Origin: an uncultured Leptotrichiaceae bacterium | Lineage (GTDB): Bacteria; Fusobacteriota; Fusobacteriia; Fusobacteriales; Leptotrichiaceae | Direction: 5' to 3' | DNA length: 24,510 nt | NCBI GenBank assembly: GCA_938037005.1 | Contig: CALHVR010000056.1 | Span: forward strand, 1 to 24,510 | Part shown: in pieces, positions 1 to 7,218 of the stretch | How the letters are laid out: every line of letters begins with the position of its first letter | Numbering within the stretch: the stretch's first letter is position 1 | The notes under the pieces: model-generated | What the model saw: the letters and a program-made list of their open reading frames with translations, nothing else | Told to the model about the DNA's origin: nothing | Database searches by the model: none | Made by a program: the position numbers and the translations under genes

Positions 1-29
1 TTGTAAAAATATATTTTTTAGAATATAAT
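1..29 (+). promoter_or_regulatory. Promoter of uvrB-dinB
   Basis: A sigma70-type promoter reads TTGTAA (1-6), a 17-base spacer, then a perfect TATAAT (24-29). It lies 36 bases upstream of the uvrB start. The -35 box sits at the very edge of the window, so upstream elements cannot be seen. No LexA-type or other SOS operator is recognisable between it and the gene. Confidence 0.7.
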
Positions 30-65
30 AATTTAATAATATTAAGTTTAAAAGAGGGAAAAACT

Positions 66-2057
66 ATGGAAAATAAATTATTTAAAATACATTCAGAATA
101 TAAGCCTATGGGTGATCAACCTACTGCAATAGAGAGTATAGTTAAAAATATAGAAAGGGGAGTTAAAGATCAAGTTCTTTTAGGAGTAACAGGTTCAGGA
201 AAAACATTTACTATAGCTAATGTTATAGAAAGACTACAAAGACCTGCTTTAATAATTGCACCAAATAAAACTTTAGCAGCTCAACTTTATTCAGAGTACA
301 AGAAATTTTTTCCTGAAAATGCAGTAGAATACTTTGTTTCATACTATGATTACTACCAACCTGAAGCCTATATAAAAACAACAGATACTTATATAGAAAA
401 AGATTCATCAGTCAACGATGAGATAGATAAACTTCGTAATGCAGCAACAGCAGCCTTAATTCATAGAAGAGATGTTATTATTGTAGCATCTGTATCTTCT
501 ATCTATGGTTTAGGATCACCTGATACTTATAGAAAAATGACTATTCCTATAGATAAACAAACTGGTATTCAAAGAAAAGAATTAATGAAAAAATTAATTG
601 CCTTAAGATATGAAAGAAATGATATTGCCTTTGAAAGAGGAAAATTTAGAATAAAAGGTGATGTTATTGATATCTATCCTTCATATATGAATAATGGTTA
701 TAGGCTTGAATATTGGGGAGATGATTTAGAAGAAATTTCTGAAATCAACACTTTAACTGGACAGAAAATAAAAAAGAACCTAGAAAGAATAGTTATCTAT
801 CCAGCTACACAATATTTAACAGCTGATGATGATAAAGATAGAATTATAGAAGAGATAAAAGATGATTTAAGAGTAGAGGTAAAAAGCTTTGAAGATGAGA
901 AAAAACTTTTGGAAGCACAAAGATTAAGACAAAGAACTGAATATGATTTAGAAATGATAACTGAGATAGGTTATTGTAAAGGAATTGAAAACTATTCAAG
1001 GTATTTATCAGGTAAAAGACCTGGAGAAACTCCAGATACTTTATTTGAATATTTTCCAAAAGACTTTTTACTTTTCATAGACGAGTCACATATAACAGTA
1101 CCACAAGTTAGAGGTATGTACAATGGAGATAGAGCAAGAAAAGAAGCCTTAGTTGAAAATGGTTTTAGATTGAAAGCAGCCCTTGATAACAGACCACTGA
1201 AATTTGAAGAATTTAGAGAAAAATCTAATCAGACAGTTTTTATTTCAGCGACACCAGGAGATTTTGAAGTTGAAGTTTCTGATAATAATATAGCAGAACA
1301 ACTTATAAGACCGACTGGTATAGTTGATCCTGAAATAGAAATAAGACCAACTAAAAATCAAGTTGATGATTTACTAGATGAAATAAGAAAAAGAGTTGCT
1401 AAAAAAGAAAGAGTTCTAGTTACTACCCTTACAAAGAAAATAGCTGAGGAGCTTACAGAGTATTACATTGAGTTAGGTGTTAAGGTAAAGTATATGCACT
1501 CTGATATAGATACTCTAGAAAGAATTGAAATTATTAGAGCATTAAGAAAAGGTGAAATAGATGTTATTATAGGTATTAACCTTTTAAGAGAAGGATTAGA
1601 TATACCTGAAGTATCTTTGGTTGCTATTATGGAAGCAGATAAAGAAGGATTTTTAAGAAGTAGAAGATCTTTAGTTCAAACTATAGGTAGAGCTGCAAGA
1701 AATGTTGAAGGTAGAGTTATTCTTTATGCTGACATTATGACAGATTCAATGAAAGAAGCTATAATAGAAACTGAAAGAAGAAGAAAGATTCAAAAGGAAT
1801 ATAATGTTTATAATAATATAGATCCAAAAAGTATTGTTAAAGAAATAGCTGAGGATTTAATCAATTTAGATTATGGTATTGAAGACAAGAAGTTTGAAAA
1901 TGATAAAAAAGTATTTAGAAGTAAAGCAGATATTGAAAAAGAAATAACTAAACTTGAAAAGAAAATTAAAAAACTTGTAGAAGAACTTGATTTTGAACAA
2001 GCAATAGTTTTAAGAGATGAGATGTTAAAATTAAAAGAATTATTATTAGATTTCTAA
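66..2057 (+). CDS. uvrB: Excinuclease ABC subunit UvrB
   Basis: UvrB is the damage-verifying helicase-like subunit of nucleotide excision repair. It receives DNA from UvrA and recruits the UvrC nuclease. The 663 residues are full length for the family. Visible motifs are Walker A GVTGSGKT (40-47), the beta-hairpin YYDYYQPEAYI (93-103) that inserts between DNA strands, the DEAD-like DESH (339-342), helicase motif VI QTIGRAAR (538-545) and a C-terminal UVR coiled-coil domain (about 624-659) that contacts UvrC. The ATG at 66 follows AGAGGG (53-58) with 7-base spacing. dinB starts 18 bases downstream, so the two probably form a repair operon. Codon use differs from the other genes: reading it through I find no GTG, ACG, TCG or GGG codons and many CTT, whereas neighbours use GTG and ACG freely. 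The protein strongly resembles genus Fusobacterium UvrB as I recall it, so transfer is possible. Confidence 0.97.
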   Translation: MENKLFKIHSEYKPMGDQPTAIESIVKNIERGVKDQVLLGVTGSGKTFTIANVIERLQRPALIIAPNKTLAAQLYSEYKKFFPENAVEYFVSYYDYYQPEAYIKTTDTYIEKDSSVNDEIDKLRNAATAALIHRRDVIIVASVSSIYGLGSPDTYRKMTIPIDKQTGIQRKELMKKLIALRYERNDIAFERGKFRIKGDVIDIYPSYMNNGYRLEYWGDDLEEISEINTLTGQKIKKNLERIVIYPATQYLTADDDKDRIIEEIKDDLRVEVKSFEDEKKLLEAQRLRQRTEYDLEMITEIGYCKGIENYSRYLSGKRPGETPDTLFEYFPKDFLLFIDESHITVPQVRGMYNGDRARKEALVENGFRLKAALDNRPLKFEEFREKSNQTVFISATPGDFEVEVSDNNIAEQLIRPTGIVDPEIEIRPTKNQVDDLLDEIRKRVAKKERVLVTTLTKKIAEELTEYYIELGVKVKYMHSDIDTLERIEIIRALRKGEIDVIIGINLLREGLDIPEVSLVAIMEADKEGFLRSRRSLVQTIGRAARNVEGRVILYADIMTDSMKEAIIETERRRKIQKEYNVYNNIDPKSIVKEIAEDLINLDYGIEDKKFENDKKVFRSKADIEKEITKLEKKIKKLVEELDFEQAIVLRDEMLKLKELLLDF

Positions 2058-2075
2058 AAAATAGAAAGGTTGACT

Positions 2076-3158
2076 ATGGAACGAATAATTATGCACTATG
2101 ATATGGATGCTTTCTATGCTTCTATTGAAATAAATAGAAATCCAAAATTAAAAAATAAGCCTTTAGTTGTTGGAGAAAATATTGTTACAACTGCTAGTTA
2201 TGAAGCAAGAAAATATGGTATACATTCTGCAATGAAAGTTTCAGATGCTAAGTTACTCTGTCCAAAACTTATTGCTATACCTGTGGATAAAAAAGAATAT
2301 ATTAGAATTTCTAATGAGATTCATAACTTGATTTTAAAAATTACAAATAAAGTTGAATTTATTGCAACAGATGAAGGCTATATAGATTTAACAGGAATAG
2401 TAAAACCTGAAAATAAAAAGCAATTTGCTTTGAAATTTAAAGAGAGAATAAAAGAATTAACTAATTTAACTTGTTCTGTAGGAATGGGTTTTAATAAATT
2501 ATCTGCAAAGATTGCAAGTGATATAAATAAACCTAATGGATATTTTATTTTTAAAAATAAGCAACACTTTTTGGATTATATTTATGATAAGGAACTTTCA
2601 ATAATACCTGGAATTGGTAAAAAGACGAGGGAATTATTAGCAAAATACAAAGTATATAAAACGAAAGACTTGTATAAAATAAGTAAAAGTGAGCTCATTA
2701 AAAATTTTGGAAATTCACGTGGGGAGTATTTATATAATGTTGTGAGAGGAAATCATTATTCAAAAATAGAGAAAGATAAAAAAACACATTCTTATGGGCA
2801 TGAAGTGACATTTTCTAGAGCCATAAATGATGAACAAGTACTTTTGAAAAGTTTAGAGGATCAAGTTATAAAATTAGTAAAAAGATTGGAAGAAAAACAG
2901 GAGTACATAAAAACGGTAACATTAAAAATAAGATATTCTAATTTTATGACATATACAAGATCAAAAACAATGAAAAATGCAACTCGAGATAAAAATGTAA
3001 TATATGATATAGTTAAAGAAAATTTTGATTATTTTGAAAATAGAGATGATGTAAGATTAATTGGAGTACATTTAAGTTCAATAACGAAGAAAAAAATTGT
3101 TCAATTAACATTTGATGATTTTTTTAAAAGTATGGAAATTAAAAATGAAGATAAATAA
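2076..3158 (+). CDS. dinB: DNA polymerase IV (Y-family, DinB)
   Basis: This is a translesion, error-prone Y-family DNA polymerase. The N-terminal palm motif DMDAFYAS carries metal-binding Asp9 and a Tyr14 steric gate. The second catalytic pair is Asp99-Glu100 in ATDEGYIDLTG, a DEGY variant of the more common SIDEA. GFNKLSAKIASDINKPNG and the helix-hairpin-helix PGIGKKTRELLAKY follow, then the little-finger domain. QLTFDDF near the C terminus resembles a beta-clamp-binding QLxLF-type motif. The frame stays open upstream to a TTG at 2070, but AAAGG (2065-2069) abuts that codon and lies 6 bases before the ATG at 2076, so I chose the ATG (360 residues). It follows uvrB after 18 bases and, unlike uvrB, has codon use like the rest of the window (GTG and ACG present). 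Confidence 0.95.
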   Translation: MERIIMHYDMDAFYASIEINRNPKLKNKPLVVGENIVTTASYEARKYGIHSAMKVSDAKLLCPKLIAIPVDKKEYIRISNEIHNLILKITNKVEFIATDEGYIDLTGIVKPENKKQFALKFKERIKELTNLTCSVGMGFNKLSAKIASDINKPNGYFIFKNKQHFLDYIYDKELSIIPGIGKKTRELLAKYKVYKTKDLYKISKSELIKNFGNSRGEYLYNVVRGNHYSKIEKDKKTHSYGHEVTFSRAINDEQVLLKSLEDQVIKLVKRLEEKQEYIKTVTLKIRYSNFMTYTRSKTMKNATRDKNVIYDIVKENFDYFENRDDVRLIGVHLSSITKKKIVQLTFDDFFKSMEIKNEDK

Positions 3159-3177
3159 AAATTAAAAAGGAGTAAAA

Positions 3178-3327
3178 ATGAATTTTTATAAGAAACTAAT
3201 AATAAAAATATTGGAAAAAAGTACACTTGGAGAAAATAATAAATTGTTATTAAAATTGAAATCAGGGCACGATTTAACTCAAAAAGAGCAAAGAGAATTA
3301 GAAGAATTATTTGATTCAATATTATAA
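3178..3327 (+). CDS. Small protein of unknown function (49 aa)
   Basis: This short ORF lies 19 bases after dinB and is preceded by a strong AAAAAGGAG (3164-3172) at good spacing from its ATG. The product starts MNFYKKLIIKILEKSTLG and ends in a charged LTQKEQRELEELFDSIL helix. It has no signal peptide, cysteines or recognisable domain, and looks like a small, mainly helical, lysine/glutamate-rich cytosolic protein. The strong ribosome binding site, clean stop and position at the end of the uvrB-dinB run argue for translation. A distinct promoter for the next gene begins 18 bases after its stop. I do not recognise the family and assign no function. Confidence 0.55.
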   Translation: MNFYKKLIIKILEKSTLGENNKLLLKLKSGHDLTQKEQRELEELFDSIL

Positions 3328-3344
3328 AAATAAAATAAGATTGA

Positions 3345-3373
3345 TTGACAAAGAGTTCCAGATAGTATAAACT
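3345..3373 (+). promoter_or_regulatory. Promoter of the pepD operon
   Basis: A perfect TTGACA (3345-3350) is followed by a -10 region that can be read as TATAAA (3366-3371, 15-base spacer) or TAAACT (3368-3373, 17-base spacer). An inverted repeat TATAAAA-ACTG-TTTTATA (3380-3397) lies right at the expected transcription start, where it could be an operator or a 5'-mRNA hairpin. The gene starts at 3421 after GAGGGAG. Confidence 0.55.
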
Positions 3374-3420
3374 AAAACATATAAAAACTGTTTTATACAG
3401 ATAGAGAGGGAGTATGTAGT

Positions 3421-4911
3421 ATGAATTTAGAAAATTTAATAAAAAATGATAAAGTGTTTTATTACTTTAGTGAGTTATCAAAAATTCCTAGAGGTTCAAG
3501 AAAAGAAAAACAAGTAAGTGATTGGTTAGTAAAATTTGCGAAAGATAGGAAATTAGAAGTAAAACAAGATGAAAAAAATAATGTTTTAATTGTAAAACCA
3601 GCAACTGAAGGATATGAAGAATATGCTCCATTAATTTTACAAGGACATATGGATATGGTTTGGGAAAAAAATAAAGAAACAGTATTTGATTTTGAAACAC
3701 AAGGAATTGAATTATTATTACAAGATGGATTTTTAAAAGCTAATGGGACAACATTAGGGGCAGATAACGGAATTGCGGTTGCCTATATTTTAGCTTTATT
3801 AGACAGAAATGATTTGAAACATCCTGAAATAGAAGCGATAATTACAGCAGATGAAGAAGATGGAATGACGGGAGTTTATGGACTTGATTATAGTTGGTTT
3901 AATGGAAAAGCATTAATTAATTTAGATACAGAAGAATATGGAGAAGTGTATGTAAGTAGTGCTGGAGGAGCTAGAACGAGAACTTATTTTAATTATGAAG
4001 GAGAAAAATTAGATTCTAAATATACTCCAATTTCTATTGAAGTTAAAGGACTTTCAGGAGGACATTCTGGAGCTGAAATACATTTAGGCTTAGGAAATTC
4101 AAATAAAATATTAGGTGAAGTGTTAAGACATTTATCTTTAAAATATAATTTTGTATTAAATCATATTGATGGTGGAGATAAAGTAAATGCAATTCCGAGA
4201 GAATGTATTGTAAATATTGGATTAAATTTAGATGGAGATAAATTTGAAGATGTTGAAAAATTAGTGAAATTAGCATTTGAAAATGTAATAAAAGACTTTA
4301 AAGTTATAGATAAAAATCCTTTAATTGAAGTGAAAAAAATTAGTGAAAATGATTTTGCCGGAAGTAAATTAGTGATAAATGAAGTGGCTACAAAACAATT
4401 TTTAGGATTTTTAAATGAAGCACCGAATGGAGTGCTTGCAATGAGTAAAAACATTGAAGGGCTAGTAGAAACATCAATAAATATTGGGGTTATTAAGACA
4501 GTATTTGAAGGAAATAAGATAAAAATAAAAATAAAAACATTGCCTAGAAGCTCATCAAATGCAGCTTTAGATAAACTGTTAGAAGATGTTGTAATTTTAT
4601 CAAAAAAATATGGAGCAGAAGGAATTGTAGATTCACATTATCCGTCATGGGAATATAAAGAAAATTCACCTATAAGAGACATTGTAACAAAATCTTTTGA
4701 AGAAATAACAGGAGAAAAAGCTAAAATAAAAGCGATTCATGCAGGTTTAGAGTGTGGAATATTTGCTGATAATTTAAAAAATCTTGACGTTGTATCAATT
4801 GGACCTAATATTTATGGAGCTCATACGCCTGAAGAAAGAATGGAAATTGAATCAGTTGGAAAAACATGGAAATTATTATTGAAAGTTTTAGAAAATTATA
4901 ATGTAAAATAG
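3421..4911 (+). CDS. pepD: Xaa-His dipeptidase (PepD, peptidase M20)
   Basis: This is a cytosolic di-zinc aminopeptidase of the PepD (beta-alanyl/aminoacyl-histidine dipeptidase) family, which hydrolyses dipeptides such as Xaa-His. The 496 residues match the family's usual length of about 485. Visible elements are GHMDM (His76 metal ligand, Asp78 catalytic), GADNG (Asp115 bridging ligand), TADEEDG (Glu145 catalytic base, Glu146 ligand), Asp169 in NLDTEEYG, the lid-domain SGGHSGAEIH, HAGLECG, and the C-terminal ligand His468 in GAHTPEE. All the expected metal and catalytic residues are present. It has no signal peptide. The ATG at 3421 follows GAGAGGGAG. It heads a likely operon with rnmV, which begins 18 bases later. 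It probably serves peptide nutrition; the exact dipeptide range cannot be read from sequence. Confidence 0.93.
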   Translation: MNLENLIKNDKVFYYFSELSKIPRGSRKEKQVSDWLVKFAKDRKLEVKQDEKNNVLIVKPATEGYEEYAPLILQGHMDMVWEKNKETVFDFETQGIELLLQDGFLKANGTTLGADNGIAVAYILALLDRNDLKHPEIEAIITADEEDGMTGVYGLDYSWFNGKALINLDTEEYGEVYVSSAGGARTRTYFNYEGEKLDSKYTPISIEVKGLSGGHSGAEIHLGLGNSNKILGEVLRHLSLKYNFVLNHIDGGDKVNAIPRECIVNIGLNLDGDKFEDVEKLVKLAFENVIKDFKVIDKNPLIEVKKISENDFAGSKLVINEVATKQFLGFLNEAPNGVLAMSKNIEGLVETSINIGVIKTVFEGNKIKIKIKTLPRSSSNAALDKLLEDVVILSKKYGAEGIVDSHYPSWEYKENSPIRDIVTKSFEEITGEKAKIKAIHAGLECGIFADNLKNLDVVSIGPNIYGAHTPEERMEIESVGKTWKLLLKVLENYNVK

Positions 4912-4929
4912 TCCAAAATAGGAGAGAAA

Positions 4930-5523
4930 ATGGACAATAAACAAGAAAAATTAAAAGTAAGTGAAATTATAATCGTTGAAGGAAAAGATGATATAACAGC
5001 ATTGAAAAGAGTTGTAGATGCTCATATTATCGCATTGAATGGTTTTTCAGGAATAAATAAAAAAACTATAGATAGATTAATTGAATTATCAAAAAAAAAC
5101 GAAATGATTTTATTAACAGATCCAGATTTTGCGGGGAAAACGATTAGAAAAAAAATATCGCATTATATCCCTAAAATCAAACATGCATTTATTCCAAGAA
5201 ATGAGGCTATGAAAACTTATTCCGATAAGATAAATATTGGAGTAGAGAATGCAAATGATAGCAGTATTTTAAAAGCACTGAAAAATATAGTTACTTTGAA
5301 AAGTGAAAGTGAAACGCAAGCTGAAATGTTTAATATTTCAGATTTATTAGATAATGGTCTTTCAATTGGAACAAATGCGAAAGAAAAGCGAATAATATTG
5401 GGAGATATTTTGAAAATAGGATATTATAATTCAAAACAACTTTTAAATGCGTTAAATTCTTTTAATATAAGTAGAGATGATTTTGAGGAAGCGATAAACA
5501 AAATAAATAGCATAATAAAATAA
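4930..5523 (+). CDS. rnmV: Ribonuclease M5 (TOPRIM, 5S rRNA maturation)
   Basis: RNase M5 processes 5S rRNA precursors to mature ends, with ribosomal protein L18 as a cofactor in Bacillus. The 197-residue protein starts with a TOPRIM domain: IIIVEGKDD (Glu17 acid/base, residues 13-21), a central NGFSG, then LLTDPDF (Asp65 and Asp67, metal binding). Diagnostic family features follow: HAFIPRNEA and the NIGVENAN stretch, then a C-terminal helical domain. The ATG at 4930 follows AGGAGAG with good spacing, 18 bases after pepD. In many Firmicutes rnmV sits beside ksgA; here it does not. Other TOPRIM proteins (DnaG, topoisomerases) are far larger, so the assignment is firm. Confidence 0.9.
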   Translation: MDNKQEKLKVSEIIIVEGKDDITALKRVVDAHIIALNGFSGINKKTIDRLIELSKKNEMILLTDPDFAGKTIRKKISHYIPKIKHAFIPRNEAMKTYSDKINIGVENANDSSILKALKNIVTLKSESETQAEMFNISDLLDNGLSIGTNAKEKRIILGDILKIGYYNSKQLLNALNSFNISRDDFEEAINKINSIIK

Positions 5524-5574
5524 TTAATTTGTAAAAATTTTGGAAATCATAAAGGTATGAGTAAAGGAGGAAAA

Positions 5575-6369
5575 ATGATAAAAAGAACGATAGTTATCGC
5601 ATTTTCTATTTTAGCTTTGGGAATTTACGCGAATAAAGTAGAAAAGAAATTTCCAATGAGTGAAAAAAATAGCGAAAAAGTTATTCGAGATAAAACAAAG
5701 ATGGATAAAACAGGAGAAAATGACAACTTAAATTCAAAATATTTAGTGTGTCTTGATCCGGGGCATCAATTAAGAGGAAATTCAGGTTTAGAAGAACAAG
5801 CACCTGGTAGTAATGTGAAAAAGGTAAAAGTATCGTCGGGAACACAAGGTGTTACAACGAAGATTCCGGAGTATAAGTTAACATTGGATATAGGTCTAAA
5901 AGTAGAAAAAGAGTTGTTGAGTAGAGGTTATAATGTTTATATGACTCGTCGTGTAAATGAAGTAAATATAAGTAACAAAGAAAGAGCGATAGATACAAAT
6001 AATAGAGGATGTTCAGTGTATTTAAGATTGCACGCAGATGGGAGTGCTAATAAAAGTATGACAGGAGCTTCTGTTTTAACATCATCAAAAAATAATAAAT
6101 ATACAGTTAAAGTACAAAAAAGTAGTGAGGAATTTTCAAGAATATTATTAGATGAATTTGTAAAAGTGACAGGAGCTAAAAATAGAGGAATACAATATAG
6201 AGATGATTTGACGGGGACAAATTGGTCAACAGTTACAAATTCATTGATTGAAATGGGATTCATGTCAAATAGTGAGGAAGATGTAAAAATGTCGCAACCA
6301 GAGTATAAAGAGAAAATGGTAAAAGGAATTGCGAATGGAATTGATAAATATTTGAGAGGATTGAAGTAG
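5575..6369 (+). CDS. Exported N-acetylmuramoyl-L-alanine amidase (Amidase_3)
   Basis: This zinc amidase cleaves the bond between N-acetylmuramic acid and L-Ala in peptidoglycan, in cell separation or wall turnover. The frame is open from an ATG at 5557, but a textbook AAAGGAGG lies inside that stretch, 4-5 bases before the ATG at 5575, so the shorter 264-residue form is right. Residues 1-19 form a signal peptide (basic MIKR, hydrophobic core, IYA cleavage site). A charged linker of about 35 residues precedes the catalytic domain. Ligands are visible: His64 in CLDPGH, Glu99 in IPEYKL, His153 in LRLHADG, and catalytic Glu226 in IEMGFMSN. The domain runs to the C terminus, with no SH3 or LysM anchor. 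It probably shares the pepD-rnmV transcript (51-base gap), and a terminator follows directly. Confidence 0.9.
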   Translation: MIKRTIVIAFSILALGIYANKVEKKFPMSEKNSEKVIRDKTKMDKTGENDNLNSKYLVCLDPGHQLRGNSGLEEQAPGSNVKKVKVSSGTQGVTTKIPEYKLTLDIGLKVEKELLSRGYNVYMTRRVNEVNISNKERAIDTNNRGCSVYLRLHADGSANKSMTGASVLTSSKNNKYTVKVQKSSEEFSRILLDEFVKVTGAKNRGIQYRDDLTGTNWSTVTNSLIEMGFMSNSEEDVKMSQPEYKEKMVKGIANGIDKYLRGLK

Positions 6370-6384
6370 AAAAGATTGAAAGAT

Positions 6385-6415
6385 AAAAAAGAGGATTTTA
6401 ATTCCTCTTTTTTTT
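6385..6415 (+). terminator. Rho-independent terminator after the amidase gene
   Basis: Stem AAAAAAGAGGA (6385-6395) pairs with TCCTCTTTTTT (6403-6413) around a 7-base loop and runs into a T tract. It begins 15 bases after the amidase stop and closes the pepD-rnmV-amidase unit. The A-rich left arm could also let it work in reverse, but no gene converges on it. Confidence 0.85.
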
Positions 6416-6448
6416 GTGAAAATAATTTATAAATAAAAATAGAAAATA

Positions 6449-6457
6449 TGGTATAAT
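6449..6457 (+). promoter_or_regulatory. Extended -10 promoter of the Fic gene
   Basis: TGGTATAAT (6449-6457) is a consensus extended -10 element (TGnTATAAT). No good -35 is visible at the right distance (6429-6434 reads ATAAAT), as is acceptable for extended -10 promoters. It lies 34 bases after the preceding terminator and 28 before the Fic ATG. It may also drive the downstream M13 peptidase and mevalonate genes, since I see no terminator before 13353. Confidence 0.6.
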
Positions 6458-6485
6458 AAAGAAAACAAAAAGTATAGAGGTAAAA

Positions 6486-7193
6486 ATGCAAGATAAATTT
6501 AATTTGACAAGAGAACAAAATATATTTTTGGCAAAAAAAGTATTAACATCATCAGTTTACAATGCAGCGAAATTGGAAGGATTGAATACGACATATGTTC
6601 AAACAGAAAAAATATTGAATGGTATAAATGATGGAAATGTATCTTTAGATGATGTTAGAACTATTTTAAATTTAAAAGAAGCATGGAAGTATATTTTAAA
6701 AAATTTAGATAAAAAATTAAATGTTGATTTTATATGTAATGTAAATAAAAGAGTGTCAGCAAATGAAAGTCTTGATTGGGGAGTAATAAGATATGGAAAT
6801 GTTGGAGTAAGATTGGTAAATGGAGAAAGGTTTGAGCCAAAAATTCCTGAAATAGAAAAAGTGACACAAAAATTATTTGAAATAAATGAAATAGAAAATA
6901 TAACAGAAAGAGCATTAACATATTATTTATGGGCAATTAAAAGTCAACTTTTTTGGGATGGGAATAAAAGAACAAGTAATATTGTAGCAAATGCTATATT
7001 AATTTCTAACGGAAAGGGAATATTGAATATTGAAGAAAAAGATTTAGAAGAATATAACATAAAATTATCCAAATATTATTTAAGTGGAAATAAAGATGAA
7101 ATGATGAGATTTTTATATGATAAAGCGATTGAGGGAATGACAATAGATAGGGAAATAGAAAAGAAAAATAAATTTAGAAAAGAGAAAAAATAA
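6486..7193 (+). CDS. Fic-fold family protein with degenerate motif
   Basis: Fic proteins transfer AMP or other nucleotide/phosphate groups to target side chains using an HxFx(D/E)GN(G/K)R loop. Here the loop is QLFWDGNKRT (154-163), so the catalytic histidine position is Gln154, while the phosphate-binding DGNKR is intact. An N-terminal stretch with AAKLEG (Glu31-Gly32) resembles the inhibitory (S/T)xxxE(G/N) helix of Fic proteins, with Ala replacing Ser/Thr. The rest is helical as expected, ending in a lysine-rich tail. The 235-residue length suits a single-domain Fic protein. The ATG at 6486 follows AGAGG with 5-base spacing. No antitoxin-like partner is adjacent: upstream is a terminator and downstream an exported peptidase. 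The fold assignment is good. Activity is uncertain because of the missing His; it may be non-AMPylating, or use another chemistry. Confidence 0.8.
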   Translation: MQDKFNLTREQNIFLAKKVLTSSVYNAAKLEGLNTTYVQTEKILNGINDGNVSLDDVRTILNLKEAWKYILKNLDKKLNVDFICNVNKRVSANESLDWGVIRYGNVGVRLVNGERFEPKIPEIEKVTQKLFEINEIENITERALTYYLWAIKSQLFWDGNKRTSNIVANAILISNGKGILNIEEKDLEEYNIKLSKYYLSGNKDEMMRFLYDKAIEGMTIDREIEKKNKFRKEKK

Positions 7194-7218
7194 AAATAGT
7201 AAAAAGAGAGGTAAAAAA

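Noticed and set aside
2070..2075. TTG at 2070 as the dinB start
   Set aside because: The ribosome binding site AAAGG directly touches this codon; the ATG at 2076 has proper spacing and gives the usual Pol IV N terminus.
5937..6518. Long minus-strand open frame (193 codons) across the amidase gene and its terminator
   Set aside because: It lies antisense to a well-supported amidase, runs through a terminator and the next promoter, has Phe/Leu/Ser-rich composition typical of antisense AT-rich coding, and lacks a credible ribosome binding site.
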